Below, one piece after another: positions 17,260 through 26,503 of a DNA stretch of 64,000 nt. Each line of letters starts with the position of its first letter. The first letter of the stretch is position 1. The translations under genes and the position numbers were made by a program. Source of the stretch: Rhodocyclaceae bacterium (GTDB lineage Bacteria; Pseudomonadota; Gammaproteobacteria; Burkholderiales; Rhodocyclaceae); assembly GCA_030824115.1 (NCBI GenBank), contig JAVBYI010000009.1, positions 215,907-279,906 of the forward strand, given 5' to 3'. A model generated the notes under the pieces. The model ran no database searches. It was given only the letters and a program-made list of their open reading frames with translations, and was not told the origin of the DNA.

Positions 17260-19238
17260 TACTCCAGCGGATCGACATCCAGATGCCAGCGCAGGTCGCG
17301 CGGCGTCTTGAGGGCGTGGAGTTGGGGCATCCATTCAGTCAGAAAGGCCTGCAGGGCCGGGCGGCTGCGCGACTCGACCAATAGCTGTGCGCGCTCGCGG
17401 TTCTTGAGTCGCACCAGCCGCATCGGCACGGGGTCGTAGCGCAATACTTCCTGAAATGTCGGCGCTCGCGAGACGGCCTCATGGAGAAATTCGAGGGCCA
17501 GACTGAGCGCCTCCGATTCGGCGCGCAGCATGGCCTGAAAGGTGAAGGGCGGAAAGCCGGCCGCCTCGCGTTCGGCCAGTTGTTCGCGGGCGAAGGCATC
17601 GTAGTCATGCGCCACCAGTGCCTGATAGAGCGGATGGTCTGGGTACTCGGTCTGGATCAACACCTCACCCGGTAGCGCTGCGCGGCCGGAGCGACCGCCC
17701 ACTTGCATGAGCTGGGAAAAGAGCCGTTCGGGGGCGCGGAAGTCGGCGGCGAACAGGGCGGCATCGGCACCGACGACGCCCACCAGGGTCAGTTTGGGGA
17801 AGTCGTGGCCCTTGGCCAGCATCTGGGTGCCAACGAGGATGTCAGCCTCGCCGGCATGGATGGTATCGAGCAGGGCCTGCCATTTTTTCGGCGAATCCGC
17901 CGAATCGCGATCGATGCGCAGGATGCGGGCGTCCGGGAAGCTTTCGGTTAACTTGGCCTCAAGGCGCTGGGTGCCACGTCCGAAGGGCTGGATATCGAGG
18001 TTGCCGCAGTCGGGGCAGGCATTCGGAATGGCCGTTTCCAGCCCGCAGTGGTGGCAGCGCAGGCGGCGGTCGGCCAGATGCACCACCATGTTGGCCGCGC
18101 AGCGCCGGCAGTGCGAAATCCAGCCGCAGGCCGGGCAGGCGAGCACGGGGGCATAGCCGCGGCGGTTGAGGAACAGTAGGCTCTGCTCGCCGCGTTGCAA
18201 GCGCTCACTGATGGCATCGATCAGTTCCTGACTCAGGCCATCCTGCAGTTTCTGCTTGCGCGTATCAACCGTCAGCACCGTCGGCATCGACGTGGCTACC
18301 GCACGCAGCGGCAGGTCGAGTTTGGTATGGCGGCCACTGCTGGCGTGGTAGAAGGTCTCCAGCGATGGGGTGGCCGAGCCGAGCACGATTGGTACATCGC
18401 GCTGCTTGGCACGGAAAATCGCCACATCGCGCGCCGAATAGCGCAGGCCTTCCTGCTGCTTGAAGGAGGCGTCGTGTTCCTCGTCCACCACAATCAGTTT
18501 GAGGCGCGGCAGCGGCATGAAGACCGACAGGCGCGTGCCCAGCACGATGTCGGCGCGGCCGTCCTGCGCCGCGAGGAAAGCCCGCGCCCGTGCCGCATCG
18601 GCCACACCGCTGTGCGCGGACACGACCTGCGCACCTGGGAAGCGGGCGCTCACCCGCGATTCCAGTTGCGGGGTCAGGGCAATTTCTGGCACCAGCATCA
18701 GCGCCTGCCCGCCGGCGGCCAGCACGGCGTCGATGGCCTGCAGATAGACCTCGGTTTTGCCGCTGCCGGTGACGCCGTGGAGCAGGAAGGTCTGAAAACT
18801 GCGGGCGCCGGTAATGGCAGCAATCGCGGCCTGCTGGTCGGGTGTGGCCGGATGAAAAGTCGGCGCTGGCAGGACGGCACCTGTCTTGGCTTTCATCACG
18901 CGTGGCGACTTGCCCTTGCGCAACAGCGGCGGCAGCGCAAAGGCCATCACCTGCCCGAGCGGATACTGATAGTAGCGGGCGCAAAATTCGCACAGCGCAA
19001 TCCAGTCGGCCGGCAGCGCGGCAAGGCCATCAATCAGTTCGGCGGTTTTGAGCTTGTCCTCAGGCTGGTCGCTGTGGCCCTGCACGGCCACCACCACGCC
19101 GATTTTGGTGCCCTTGCCAAAAGGCACGGTGGCCAGACGACCCACCGCACCGGTACCCAAATTAGCACCCCCATCGGCCAGCCGGTAATCAAACAGGCGC
19201 GGCAGCGGGACATCGAGGGCAATTCGGGCAATTTGCAC
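17256..19238 (-). CDS. priA: Primosomal replication restart helicase PriA
   Basis: The 660-residue protein has an N-terminal DNA-binding domain, Walker A GVTGSGKT at about 155-162, the VDEEHD helicase box, and a zinc-binding insertion with four paired cysteine motifs (CPAC, CRRC, CHHC, CPDC). PriA is an ATP-driven 3'-5' helicase that reloads the replisome at stalled forks. Two copies of the dispersed repeat lie inside the gene and are read as LPAPTF (residues 123-128, just before the helicase domain) and RAPTF (near the C-terminus). The 3' end overlaps the convergent kinase by 4 bases, and a diverged copy of this 3' end lies at 7872-7910. Confidence 0.96.
   Translation of the reverse strand: MQIARIALDVPLPRLFDYRLADGGANLGTGAVGRLATVPFGKGTKIGVVVAVQGHSDQPEDKLKTAELIDGLAALPADWIALCEFCARYYQYPLGQVMAFALPPLLRKGKSPRVMKAKTGAVLPAPTFHPATPDQQAAIAAITGARSFQTFLLHGVTGSGKTEVYLQAIDAVLAAGGQALMLVPEIALTPQLESRVSARFPGAQVVSAHSGVADAARARAFLAAQDGRADIVLGTRLSVFMPLPRLKLIVVDEEHDASFKQQEGLRYSARDVAIFRAKQRDVPIVLGSATPSLETFYHASSGRHTKLDLPLRAVATSMPTVLTVDTRKQKLQDGLSQELIDAISERLQRGEQSLLFLNRRGYAPVLACPACGWISHCRRCAANMVVHLADRRLRCHHCGLETAIPNACPDCGNLDIQPFGRGTQRLEAKLTESFPDARILRIDRDSADSPKKWQALLDTIHAGEADILVGTQMLAKGHDFPKLTLVGVVGADAALFAADFRAPERLFSQLMQVGGRSGRAALPGEVLIQTEYPDHPLYQALVAHDYDAFAREQLAEREAAGFPPFTFQAMLRAESEALSLALEFLHEAVSRAPTFQEVLRYDPVPMRLVRLKNRERAQLLVESRSRPALQAFLTEWMPQLHALKTPRDLRWHLDVDPLEY
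17454..17477 (-). repeat. 24-bp dispersed repeat, copy 4
   Basis: Variable triplet TCG, one mismatch in the core (CGAGCGCCGAC), tail ATTT. Inside priA in the gene's direction, encoding RAPTF. Confidence 0.88.
18855..18878 (-). repeat. 24-bp dispersed repeat, copy 5
   Basis: Variable triplet CTG, tail TTTT. Inside priA in the gene's direction, in the linker before the helicase core, encoding LPAPTF. Confidence 0.9.
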
Positions 19239-19319
19239 TTAACCGGCTTCCTTCAAGTGATTCCTCACAAGTTGCCCTAATTGCCTGCTGCGTAAGTGTT
19301 TTTTCATCGCCAAACAATC

Positions 19320-19328
19320 TGTGGATAA
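19320..19328 (-). promoter_or_regulatory. DnaA-box-like nonamer
   Basis: TGTGGATAA is the exact complement of the consensus DnaA box TTATCCACA. It is single and lies about 80 bp upstream of priA. It could be a DnaA regulatory site or chance in an AT-rich stretch. Confidence 0.35.
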
Positions 19329-19426
19329 CTCTGTGAGTATTACTAACGCTAAACTTGCCAAAAGCTTGCGCACTAGGCGAATGTTGTGCTAATTCACCGA
19401 CACAGAACTTAAATGTTCAATTAATT

Positions 19427-19443
19427 CAACATATTATATGTTG
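19427..19443. repeat. Inverted repeat CAACATA-TTA-TATGTTG
   Basis: Perfect 7-bp arms with a 3-base centre in the gap upstream of priA. The size and symmetry suit a dimeric repressor operator; no regulator can be named. Confidence 0.5.
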
Positions 19444-19453
19444 CACAGCCGCA

Positions 19454-19497
19454 ACAGAACAGAAACCCTCTATAAATCATGGGGTTCACTGTTCTGT
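19454..19497. repeat. Interrupted hairpin with 9-bp arms ACAGAACAG / CTGTTCTGT
   Basis: The outer arms are perfect complements. Inside them a second short stem, ACCC with GGGT, can form around a loop of about 13 bases. It could be a folded RNA element or a protein site on either strand; there is no T run to mark it as an intrinsic terminator. Confidence 0.5.
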
Positions 19498-19534
19498 GTA
19501 TAAGTCAACTATTTCACCCCTTTGTCAAACCCTC

Positions 19535-19596
19535 TCGGGGCAAGGCTTCGCGGGAGGGGCTGCCCCGACAGCCAGACGGGCCGGCGGTTCCCGGCC
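19535..19596 (-). terminator. GC-rich hairpins after hemE
   Basis: GGCCGG and CCGGCC (19579-19596) can pair just after the hemE stop, and TCGGGGCA pairs with TGCCCCGA (19535-19568) further on. Neither is followed by a clear U tract on the hemE strand, so these are at best weak or Rho-assisted terminators. Confidence 0.35.
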
Positions 19597-19599
19597 AGC

Positions 19600-20658
19600 C
19601 TATTTTCTTTTGTAGGCGTGGACAGTGTCTACGAGCACCCGGACGTTGTCCGGCGGCGTGTGCTGGTTGATGCCGTGGCCGAGGTTGAAGACGTGACCGG
19701 TGTTACCGGGACCATAGCAGTCCATGATGCGCGTCGCCTCTTTGGCCACCGCCTCGGGCGAGGCGAACAGGGCGATGGGATCGAAGTTGCCCTGCAGCGC
19801 CACCTTGTCGCCGACGCGCTGACGCGCCAAGCCGATGTCGGTGCTCCAGTCGAGGCCGATGGCATCGCAGCCGATATCGGCAATCTTTTCCAGCCATTGG
19901 CCGCCACCCTTGGTGAATACGATGCAGGGGATGCGTTCGCCGTCGTGGGTTTTCTTGAGGCCGGCAATCACGCGCTGCATGTAGGCCAGCGAGAATTCCT
20001 CGTAGGCCGCATGGGAGAGCGCACCGCCCCAGGTATCGAAAATCTGCACCGCCTGGGCACCCGATTCGATCTGGGCGTTGAGGTAGCTGGTCACCGCATC
20101 GGCCGTCACCGTCAAAATCTTGTGGAGCAGGTCGGGCCGGCTGTAGAGCATGGTCTTGACGGTGCGGAAGTCGTCCGAACCGCCGCCCTCGACCATGTAG
20201 CAGGCCAGCGTGAAGGGCGAGCCGGAGAAGCCGATCAGCGGCACCGAATTATCGAGCGCGCGGCGGATCTCGACGACAGCGTCCATCACATAGCGCAGAT
20301 GGTCGTAGGGATCGGGCGCGGTCAGGTCGTTAATCGCCCATTCCTCGCGCAGCGGGCGCTCGAATTTCGGGCCTTCGCCTTCGGCGAAATACAGGCCGAG
20401 GCCCATCGCGTCGGGCACGGTGAGGATGTCGGAAAACAGGATCGCGGCATCCAGGTCGTAGCGCGCCAGCGGCTGCAACGTCACTTCGCAGGCCATGCTG
20501 GGCGACTTGCACAGGGCAAGGAAGTTGCCGGCGCGCTTGCGCGTTTCGCAATATTCGGGGAGGTAACGGCCCGCTTGGCGCATCAGCCAGAGGGGCGTAC
20601 GGGTGGTGGGTTCGCGCAGCAGTGCGCGCAGAAAGTCGTCGTTCTTCGGGCGGGCCAT
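19600..20658 (-). CDS. hemE: Uroporphyrinogen III decarboxylase
   Basis: The 352-residue protein starts [10 protein letters not shown] and matches the usual HemE length of about 355. It removes the four acetate carboxyls of uroporphyrinogen III to give coproporphyrinogen III in haem synthesis. Family motifs [15 protein letters not shown] and [16 protein letters not shown] are present, as is the C-terminal [16 protein letters not shown]. The frame stays open upstream to 20742, but the ATG at 20658 gives the normal N-terminus. It is divergent from the phosphofructokinase gene with 77 bp between the starts. Confidence 0.96.
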   Translation of the reverse strand: MARPKNDDFLRALLREPTTRTPLWLMRQAGRYLPEYCETRKRAGNFLALCKSPSMACEVTLQPLARYDLDAAILFSDILTVPDAMGLGLYFAEGEGPKFERPLREEWAINDLTAPDPYDHLRYVMDAVVEIRRALDNSVPLIGFSGSPFTLACYMVEGGGSDDFRTVKTMLYSRPDLLHKILTVTADAVTSYLNAQIESGAQAVQIFDTWGGALSHAAYEEFSLAYMQRVIAGLKKTHDGERIPCIVFTKGGGQWLEKIADIGCDAIGLDWSTDIGLARQRVGDKVALQGNFDPIALFASPEAVAKEATRIMDCYGPGNTGHVFNLGHGINQHTPPDNVRVLVDTVHAYKRK

Positions 20659-20735
20659 AAGTCTGATTCCGTAAGCTATCGGGCGATTATCGCATGTGAA
20701 ATAAGGGACAATGCCGGCAAAACGAGGAGACACGC

Positions 20736-21830
20736 ATGACACAGCAGATCGGCATTCTCACCTCCGGCGGCGACAGCCCCGGCCTCAACGCGGCGATTCG
20801 CGGTGTCGGCAAGGCCGCGCTGGGCCACTACCAGATGCACGTGATCGGTTTCCGCGACGGCTTTCGCGGCCTGATGGAAAACCGCACCATGCCCCTCGAC
20901 GGCGGCCAGCTGTCGGGTATCCTGACCCAGGGCGGCACCATCCTCGGCACCAGCCGCGACAAGCCGCACAAGATGCCGGTCGGCGGCAAGATCCTCGACA
21001 TGACCGATGCCATCGTCGGCAATTACCACGACAATCATCTTGACTGCCTCGTCTGCCTCGGCGGCGGCGGCACGCTGAAGAATGCGCTGCGCCTCAAGAA
21101 GCAGGGGCTCAACGTCATTACCCTGCCGAAGACCATCGACAACGATGTCTGGGGCACCGACATCACCTTCGGCTTTGATACCGCGCTGGGCATCGCCACC
21201 GAGGCGATCGACCGCCTGCACAGCACCGCCCACAGCCACCACCGCATCATCGTCGTCGAGATCATGGGCCATCGCGCCGGCTGGCTGGCACTGGGTGCAG
21301 GCATCGCCGGCGGCGCCGACGTGATCCTGATCCCCGAGATTCCCTACGACGTCAATATCGTTGCCGAAGCGATTCGCGAGCGTGCGCGCGGCGGCAAGCC
21401 CTTCTCCATCGTCGCCGTCGCCGAAGGCGCCCTGTCGGTGCAGGACATCGCCGCCCTCGCACCGGCCAAGCGCAAGAAGAAAGAGGATGACACCGAAGCC
21501 GACGCCGCCGAAATCGTCTATGCCGGCCGCACCCTCAAACTGGCTGAGCGGCTCGAAAAACTCACCGGCCTCGAAGCGCGCGTCACCATCCTCGGCCACT
21601 TGCAACGCGGCGGCACGCCCTCGGCGGCCGACCGCATCCTCGCCACGCGGCTCGGCACCGCCTGCGCCGACCTGATCGCAAAGAAACACTATGGCGTGAT
21701 GGTCGCCGCGAAAGGCGAAGGCACCTGCCCGGTCAAGCTGGAAGATGTCGGCAGCAAGGTCAAGACCGTGCCACCGGATCATTCGTGGATCTTGTCAGCG
21801 CGCCGCGTCGGTACGAATTTCGGGGATTGA
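20736..21830 (+). CDS. 6-phosphofructokinase, group III-like
   Basis: The 364-residue enzyme phosphorylates fructose 6-phosphate in glycolysis. ITSGGD-type N-terminus ([13 protein letters not shown]), substrate motif PKTIDND and MGHRAGWLA are intact. The phosphoryl-donor loop reads GGGGTLKNA. The Gly at the position that decides donor choice (Gly104 in E. coli numbering) suggests ATP rather than pyrophosphate, while the Lys in PKTIDND is of the pyrophosphate/group III type. The residue before that Gly, usually Asp103, is also Gly here. The donor therefore cannot be fixed from sequence. GAGGAG-like bases precede the ATG. A GDT1-family gene follows after 8 bases. Confidence 0.92.
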   Translation: MTQQIGILTSGGDSPGLNAAIRGVGKAALGHYQMHVIGFRDGFRGLMENRTMPLDGGQLSGILTQGGTILGTSRDKPHKMPVGGKILDMTDAIVGNYHDNHLDCLVCLGGGGTLKNALRLKKQGLNVITLPKTIDNDVWGTDITFGFDTALGIATEAIDRLHSTAHSHHRIIVVEIMGHRAGWLALGAGIAGGADVILIPEIPYDVNIVAEAIRERARGGKPFSIVAVAEGALSVQDIAALAPAKRKKKEDDTEADAAEIVYAGRTLKLAERLEKLTGLEARVTILGHLQRGGTPSAADRILATRLGTACADLIAKKHYGVMVAAKGEGTCPVKLEDVGSKVKTVPPDHSWILSARRVGTNFGD

Positions 21831-21838
21831 ACCACTGA

Positions 21839-22414
21839 ATGGAAGCCTTCCTGATCGCCACCGGCATCGTCGCCCTGGCCGAAATCGGCGACAAGACGCA
21901 ACTGCTCGCCTTCATCCTCGCCGCCAAATATCGCAAGCCGCTACCGATTGTGCTCGGCATTCTCGTTGCGACGATCGCCAATCACGCCGTTGCCGGAGCG
22001 CTCGGCATCGGCATTGCCGCGCTGTTTGCCCCGGCAACCCTGCGCTGGATTCTTGGCCTGTCTTTCCTCGCCATGGCGGCCTGGGTGCTGGTGCCCGACA
22101 AGATCGAGGATGAAGAGGCCGGACTGCCGCGCTTCGGCGTTTTCGGCACCACGCTGATTGCTTTCTTTCTTGCCGAGATGGGCGACAAGACGCAAATCGC
22201 CACCGTCGCGTTGGCTGCGCAATATCAGGCGGTGTTTGCGGTGGTGGCCGGTACCACGCTCGGCATGATGATCGCCAACGTGCCGGCGGTGCTGCTTGGC
22301 AACCGCATCGCGGCCAATATGCCGGTGCGGCTGGTGCATGGCATCGTCGCCGTGATCTTTGCCGTGCTGGGCATTGCCACCCTCATGGGGGCTGGCGCAA
22401 GCCTCGGTTTTTGA
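21839..22414 (+). CDS. GDT1/UPF0016 family cation transporter
   Basis: The 191-residue membrane protein has six predicted hydrophobic helices in two repeats, each with the family signature E-x-G-D-K-T (EIGDKTQLLA near residue 14, EMGDKTQIAT near 115). GDT1/TMEM165 and bacterial MneA-type members move Mn2+ or Ca2+ across membranes, and manganese export is the usual bacterial role. The gene begins 8 bases after the phosphofructokinase stop. Its own stop codon abuts dispersed-repeat copy 6, beyond which lies the convergent kup. Confidence 0.88.
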   Translation: MEAFLIATGIVALAEIGDKTQLLAFILAAKYRKPLPIVLGILVATIANHAVAGALGIGIAALFAPATLRWILGLSFLAMAAWVLVPDKIEDEEAGLPRFGVFGTTLIAFFLAEMGDKTQIATVALAAQYQAVFAVVAGTTLGMMIANVPAVLLGNRIAANMPVRLVHGIVAVIFAVLGIATLMGAGASLGF

Positions 22415-22437
22415 AATGTCGGCGCTGGCCGGACGGC
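22414..22437 (-). repeat. 24-bp dispersed repeat, copy 6 (intergenic)
   Basis: Variable triplet CGG, tail ATTT. It fills almost the whole 25-bp space between the convergent GDT1-family gene and kup. Confidence 0.9.
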
Positions 22438-22439
22438 CC

Positions 22440-24344
22440 TTAAAGCTCGACCTGCGTCCCCAGTTCGACCACGCGGTTGGTCGGTATCTTGAAATAGGCC
22501 GTGGCCGGTTCGGCGTTGCGAAACATGAAGGTGAACAACAACTGCCGCCAGCGCGGCATGCGCGCAACGCGCTGGCGCGGCACGATGGTCTCGCGACCGA
22601 GGAAGAAAGAGGTTTCCATCGGTTCGTATTTGAGGCCGAATGTTGAACACATCGACAGGGCATGCGGAATGTCCGGTTCATCCTTGAAGCCGTAGCGCAC
22701 CAGCACCTGGAAGAAGCCTTCGGGCAACTTGGTCAGTTCGATGCGCTCGTACTCGGGCACGTAGGGCACATCCTCGACACGCACGTTGAGCAGCACCACG
22801 GTTTCATGCAGCACCTTGTTGTGCAGCAGGTTGTGCAGCATGGCGCGCGGTACGCCATCCGGGTTGGTGGTCATGAAGACGCCCATACCCTCGACACGGT
22901 GCGGGCCGCCGTAGGCCAGGCTCTGGATGAAGGCGTCGAGGGGCATCGACTCCTGCTTGAGCTTTTCGTAGAGCAGGGCGCGGCCGCGCTTCCAGGTCGA
23001 CAGGAAGGTGAAAATCGCGGCGCCCAGCACCAACGGGAACCAGCCGCCATCGAATACCTTGATGATGTTGGCCGAAAAGAAGGCAATATCGACCACGACA
23101 AAGAAGGTGAGGAACAAAATCGACTTGCCCCACGACCAGCCCCACAGCGCGCGCACCACGACGAAAGCCAGCAGCGTGTCGATCATCATCGTCAGCGTGA
23201 CGGCGATGCCGTAGGCCGAAGCGAGATTCGACGAGGTACGGAACATCAGCACCAGCATGACAACGGCGATCAGCAGCAACCAGTTGATGTTGGGAATGTA
23301 GATCTGCCCCTTCTCGCGCGCCGAGGTGAATTTGATCTGGATGCGCGGCGCAAAGCCAAGCTGAATCGCCTGACTGGTCAGCGAAAAAGCGCCGGAAATA
23401 ACCGCTTGCGAGGCAATGATGGTGGCCACGGTGGCCAGTCCCACCAGCGGATAAAGCAGCGCCTCGGGTGCCGAAAGGAAGAAGGGATTGCGGATCGTGC
23501 TAGGGTCGTCGAGGATCAGCGCGCCCTGGCCGAGATAGTTGAGATAGAGCGCGGGAAACACGAAGTAGAGCCAGGCACGCAGGATCGGCTGGCGGCCGAA
23601 ATGGCCCATGTCGGCATACAGCGCCTCGCCGCCGGTAATCGCCAGCACCACCGCGCCGAGCGCCAGAAAAGCCAGCGTCGCATGCGTTGCAAAGAAGTAC
23701 AGCGCATACCAGGGATTGATGGCGGCCATCACGCCGGGATGCTTGAGGATATTCCAGATGCCGAGGGCCGCCAGGACCGAGAACCAGAACAGCATCACCG
23801 GCCCGAACAGGGCGGCCACACTGGCCGTGCCGCTGCGCTGAAACAGGAACAGGCCGACAAGAATGCCGATGGCGATTGGCACGACATAAGGCTTGAAGGC
23901 CGGCGTCGCCACTTCCAGCCCCTCGACCGCCGAGAGCACCGAGAGCGCCGGCGTGATCGCGGCATCGCCGTAGAACAACGCGGCACCAAAGATGCCGAGA
24001 CCGGAGAGCAGCCACAGCATGCGCGGGCTGAGCTGGCCGACACGCTGCGCCAGCGAGGTGAGCGCCATAATGCCGCCTTCGCCCTTGTTGTCGGCGCGGG
24101 TGATGAACATCACGTACTTGAGCGAGACCGTGATGGTCATCGCCCAGAACACCAGCGAGAGAATGCCGAGCACGTTGTCGGGCGTCACCGGCACCGGGTG
24201 GTGACCGCTGGAGAAGACTTCCTTCAGGGTATAGAGCGGGCTGGTACCGATGTCGCCATAGACCACGCCCATCGCGGCAATCGACAGGGCGGCCAGGCGC
24301 GGTTGGCCTGTGTCTGCGGTGTCTTGCGCAGCATCCGGATTCAT
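22440..24344 (-). CDS. kup: Potassium uptake protein Kup
   Basis: The 634-residue protein has the family N-terminus (ALSIAAMGVVYGDIGTSPLY), about 12 membrane helices in residues 20-450, and a cytoplasmic C-terminal domain. Kup is a K+/H+ symporter of the KUP/HAK/KT family that works best in acid or osmotic stress. It is the first of several potassium genes here. The adjacent trkH ends 24 bases upstream of its start on the same strand, so kup could be the last gene of a kdpD-kdpE-trkH-kup unit. Confidence 0.95.
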   Translation of the reverse strand: MNPDAAQDTADTGQPRLAALSIAAMGVVYGDIGTSPLYTLKEVFSSGHHPVPVTPDNVLGILSLVFWAMTITVSLKYVMFITRADNKGEGGIMALTSLAQRVGQLSPRMLWLLSGLGIFGAALFYGDAAITPALSVLSAVEGLEVATPAFKPYVVPIAIGILVGLFLFQRSGTASVAALFGPVMLFWFSVLAALGIWNILKHPGVMAAINPWYALYFFATHATLAFLALGAVVLAITGGEALYADMGHFGRQPILRAWLYFVFPALYLNYLGQGALILDDPSTIRNPFFLSAPEALLYPLVGLATVATIIASQAVISGAFSLTSQAIQLGFAPRIQIKFTSAREKGQIYIPNINWLLLIAVVMLVLMFRTSSNLASAYGIAVTLTMMIDTLLAFVVVRALWGWSWGKSILFLTFFVVVDIAFFSANIIKVFDGGWFPLVLGAAIFTFLSTWKRGRALLYEKLKQESMPLDAFIQSLAYGGPHRVEGMGVFMTTNPDGVPRAMLHNLLHNKVLHETVVLLNVRVEDVPYVPEYERIELTKLPEGFFQVLVRYGFKDEPDIPHALSMCSTFGLKYEPMETSFFLGRETIVPRQRVARMPRWRQLLFTFMFRNAEPATAYFKIPTNRVVELGTQVEL

Positions 24345-24368
24345 CTTGGGATTATCGCTTGGGAAGGT

Positions 24369-25823
24369 CTACTTGCGCCAGAACGCCGGTGTTAATACGA
24401 CCAGCAGGGTAAAGATTTCCAGCCGGCCGAGCAGCATGGCGAAGGTGCACACCCAAGTCTGGAAGTCGTCGAGGCTGCCGAAAGTGGTTGCCGGCCCAAC
24501 TTCGCCGAGGCCCGGGCCGGTATTGTTGATACTGGCCACCACGGCCGTAAAAGCCGTCACGATGTCGAGCCCGGAAAACAGCATCAACAGCGTGAAGGCA
24601 ACGATCAGGCACATGTAGGCGAAGCTGAATGCCAGCACCGCCGTCAGCACCGTCGCCGGGACCATGCCGCCGCCAACGCGGACGGGATAGACGGCGCGCG
24701 GGTGCATGGCGTGCAGCAGCTCACGGTAGATCTGCTTGTAGAGCACGATGGCGCGCATCATCTTGATGCCGCCGCCGGTCGATCCAGCACTGGTGGCAAA
24801 GCTGCTGAGAAACAGCATCCACACGGGGGCAAACATCGGCCAGAGGGCAAAGTCGGTATTGGCGAAACCGGTCGTCGTGGCGATCGAAACGACATTGAAG
24901 GCCGAGAAACGCAGCGCGGTGGCGAACGTCTCGTAAGTGCCGCTGGCTTGCAGAAAGACAGCAATGCCGATCACGCTGGCGATGACGATAGTGACGTACC
25001 ACGCTACCTCCGGGTCATGCGCGTAGGGCCTCAGCGTGCGGCCGCGCACAGCGAGAAAATGGGTGGCGAAGTTGATGCCAGCCATCAGCATGAAACAGAT
25101 CACCACCGCTTCGATGGCCGGCGAGTTCCAGTAAGCAAAGCCGGCATCGTGGCTGGAAAAGCCGCCCAGCCCCATGGTGGTGAAGGCGTGCATGAAGGCA
25201 TCGAACCAGCTCATGCCGGCGAAATGGAGGGCCAGAATGCACAGCACGGTGACGCCGCCATAAACCACCCACAAGCCCTTGGCAGTTTCGGCGAGGCGCG
25301 GCGTCAGTTGCGTATCCTTCATCGGCCCGGGTGTCTCGGCCTTGAACATCTGCCGGCCGCCGATGCCGAGCAGCGGCAACACCGCGACGGCGAGCACGAT
25401 CAGGCCCATGCCGCCGAGCCAGACCATCATGCCGCGCCACAAATTGATCGAAGGCGGCAGGGTGTCGAGGTTAGCCAGCACCGTGGCACCCGTGGTGGTC
25501 AGCCCGGAAACCGCCTCGAAATAGGCATCGGTAAAGGACACCTTCAGCTGCAGCATCAATGGCAGACAGGCGAACAGCGGAAACAGGACCCACACCATGG
25601 CGACCATCAGAAAGCCGTCGCGCGTCTTGAGTTCGCGCTGGGCGCGCCGCGTCGCCAGCCACAGGATCAGGCCGGTGCCAAAGGCAATCAAAAAGGCCTC
25701 ATCGTAAGCCGTGGTTGCGCCATCCTGCCACAGCCACGACAGCGCCAGCGGCACCAGCAGCGTCAAGGCAAAACACATCAGCAGGATGCCAAAAACGCGG
25801 AAGACGGGGAGGAAGCGCTTCAT
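24369..25823 (-). CDS. trkH: Trk potassium channel subunit TrkH (copy 1)
   Basis: The 484-residue membrane protein has the four-repeat TrkH layout. The selectivity-filter segments are TTTGAT, TTMGLGGF, TTTGFAN and NNTGPGLG, each keeping its glycine. TrkH forms the K+ pore and needs a TrkA ring for gating; the only trkA in the window is 12 kb away beside a second trkH. Its start overlaps the KdpE-like regulator stop (ATGA), so pump subunit and two-component system are probably co-transcribed. It differs from the second copy in filters 1 to 3, so the copies may differ in selectivity or control. Confidence 0.94.
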   Translation of the reverse strand: MKRFLPVFRVFGILLMCFALTLLVPLALSWLWQDGATTAYDEAFLIAFGTGLILWLATRRAQRELKTRDGFLMVAMVWVLFPLFACLPLMLQLKVSFTDAYFEAVSGLTTTGATVLANLDTLPPSINLWRGMMVWLGGMGLIVLAVAVLPLLGIGGRQMFKAETPGPMKDTQLTPRLAETAKGLWVVYGGVTVLCILALHFAGMSWFDAFMHAFTTMGLGGFSSHDAGFAYWNSPAIEAVVICFMLMAGINFATHFLAVRGRTLRPYAHDPEVAWYVTIVIASVIGIAVFLQASGTYETFATALRFSAFNVVSIATTTGFANTDFALWPMFAPVWMLFLSSFATSAGSTGGGIKMMRAIVLYKQIYRELLHAMHPRAVYPVRVGGGMVPATVLTAVLAFSFAYMCLIVAFTLLMLFSGLDIVTAFTAVVASINNTGPGLGEVGPATTFGSLDDFQTWVCTFAMLLGRLEIFTLLVVLTPAFWRK

Positions 25824-26503
25824 GGCTGGAAACGGTAGCCGACGCCGGTCTCAGTCAGCAGATGACGCGGCTGGGTCGGATCCTGCTCGATTTTCTGGCG
25901 CAGGCGTCGCACGTAAATTCGCAGGTAATGCTCCTGTCCGGCATGGCCGGGACCCCACACTTCGTTCATCAGGGTACGCTGCGTCAGCACTTTGCCCGCG
26001 TTGCCGACCAGCGTGGCGAGCAGGCGGAATTCGAGTTGCGTCAGTTTGATCTCGCTGTCGCCGCGCCGCACGCTATGCTGGGCAAGGTCAACCTCGATGT
26101 CGGCAAACTGGAACAGCGGCGAGGCTGCCGCTTCGCTGCCATGGCGCCGCAACAACACGCGCATGCGCGCCAGCAGTTCGGCGAGGCCGAAGGGCTTGGT
26201 CAGGTAGTCGTCGGCACCGGCATCAAGCGCCTCGACTTTATCCCGTTCTGTTGTGCGGGCGGACAGGATGAGGATCGGCAGATCACTCCAGCGCCGCAGT
26301 TCGCGGATCAGGTCGACGCCATTCATGTCAGGCAGGCCGAGGTCGAGGATGAGGAGCTGGGTTTCTTCGGCGGCAATGGCGGCGAGCCCCTGCTGTCCCG
26401 TACCGGCCTCAATGGCGGTGCAACCCGCCTTGGCCATGGCATCGCGCACGAAGCGGCGGATCTGCAGGTCGTCCTCAACAATCACCACGCGCGGCGCATT
26501 CAT
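25820..26503 (-). CDS. KdpE-like OmpR-family response regulator
   Basis: From the ATG at 26503 the product has 227 residues: a receiver (1-120, acceptor in LILDLGLPDMNG) and an OmpR/PhoB winged helix (about 130-225, with HYLRIYVRRLRQKIE and TETGVGYRF). The sequence is closest in character to KdpE, which switches on kdpFABC when potassium is low. No kdpFABC is here; the neighbours are trkH and kup. It overlaps the sensor gene and trkH by 4 bases each. The regulator therefore probably controls this constitutive-type K+ uptake set instead. Confidence 0.9.
   Translation of the reverse strand: MNAPRVVIVEDDLQIRRFVRDAMAKAGCTAIEAGTGQQGLAAIAAEETQLLILDLGLPDMNGVDLIRELRRWSDLPILILSARTTERDKVEALDAGADDYLTKPFGLAELLARMRVLLRRHGSEAAASPLFQFADIEVDLAQHSVRRGDSEIKLTQLEFRLLATLVGNAGKVLTQRTLMNEVWGPGHAGQEHYLRIYVRRLRQKIEQDPTQPRHLLTETGVGYRFQP

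Larger units (their letters stand above)
19239..19599. other. 361-bp gene-free region between hemE and priA
   Basis: This is the only gap above 300 bases. Its central part is clearly richer in A and T than the rest of the window. It should carry the 3' end signals of hemE and the priA promoter, both on the minus strand. Visible elements are a consensus DnaA-type nonamer, two inverted repeats and GC-rich hairpins next to the hemE stop, listed separately. I see no convincing ORF or RNA gene. Confidence 0.6.

Noticed and set aside
19320..19328. The DnaA nonamer as a replication origin
   Set aside because: Only one box was seen, without a cluster, without dnaA or dnaN, and with no clear unwinding element next to it.
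22662..24395. Long open frame (577 codons) on the + strand opposite kup
   Set aside because: It is the antisense frame of a well-supported gene; the product is low-complexity His/Arg/Gln-rich and has no domain. GC-rich codon use keeps such frames open.
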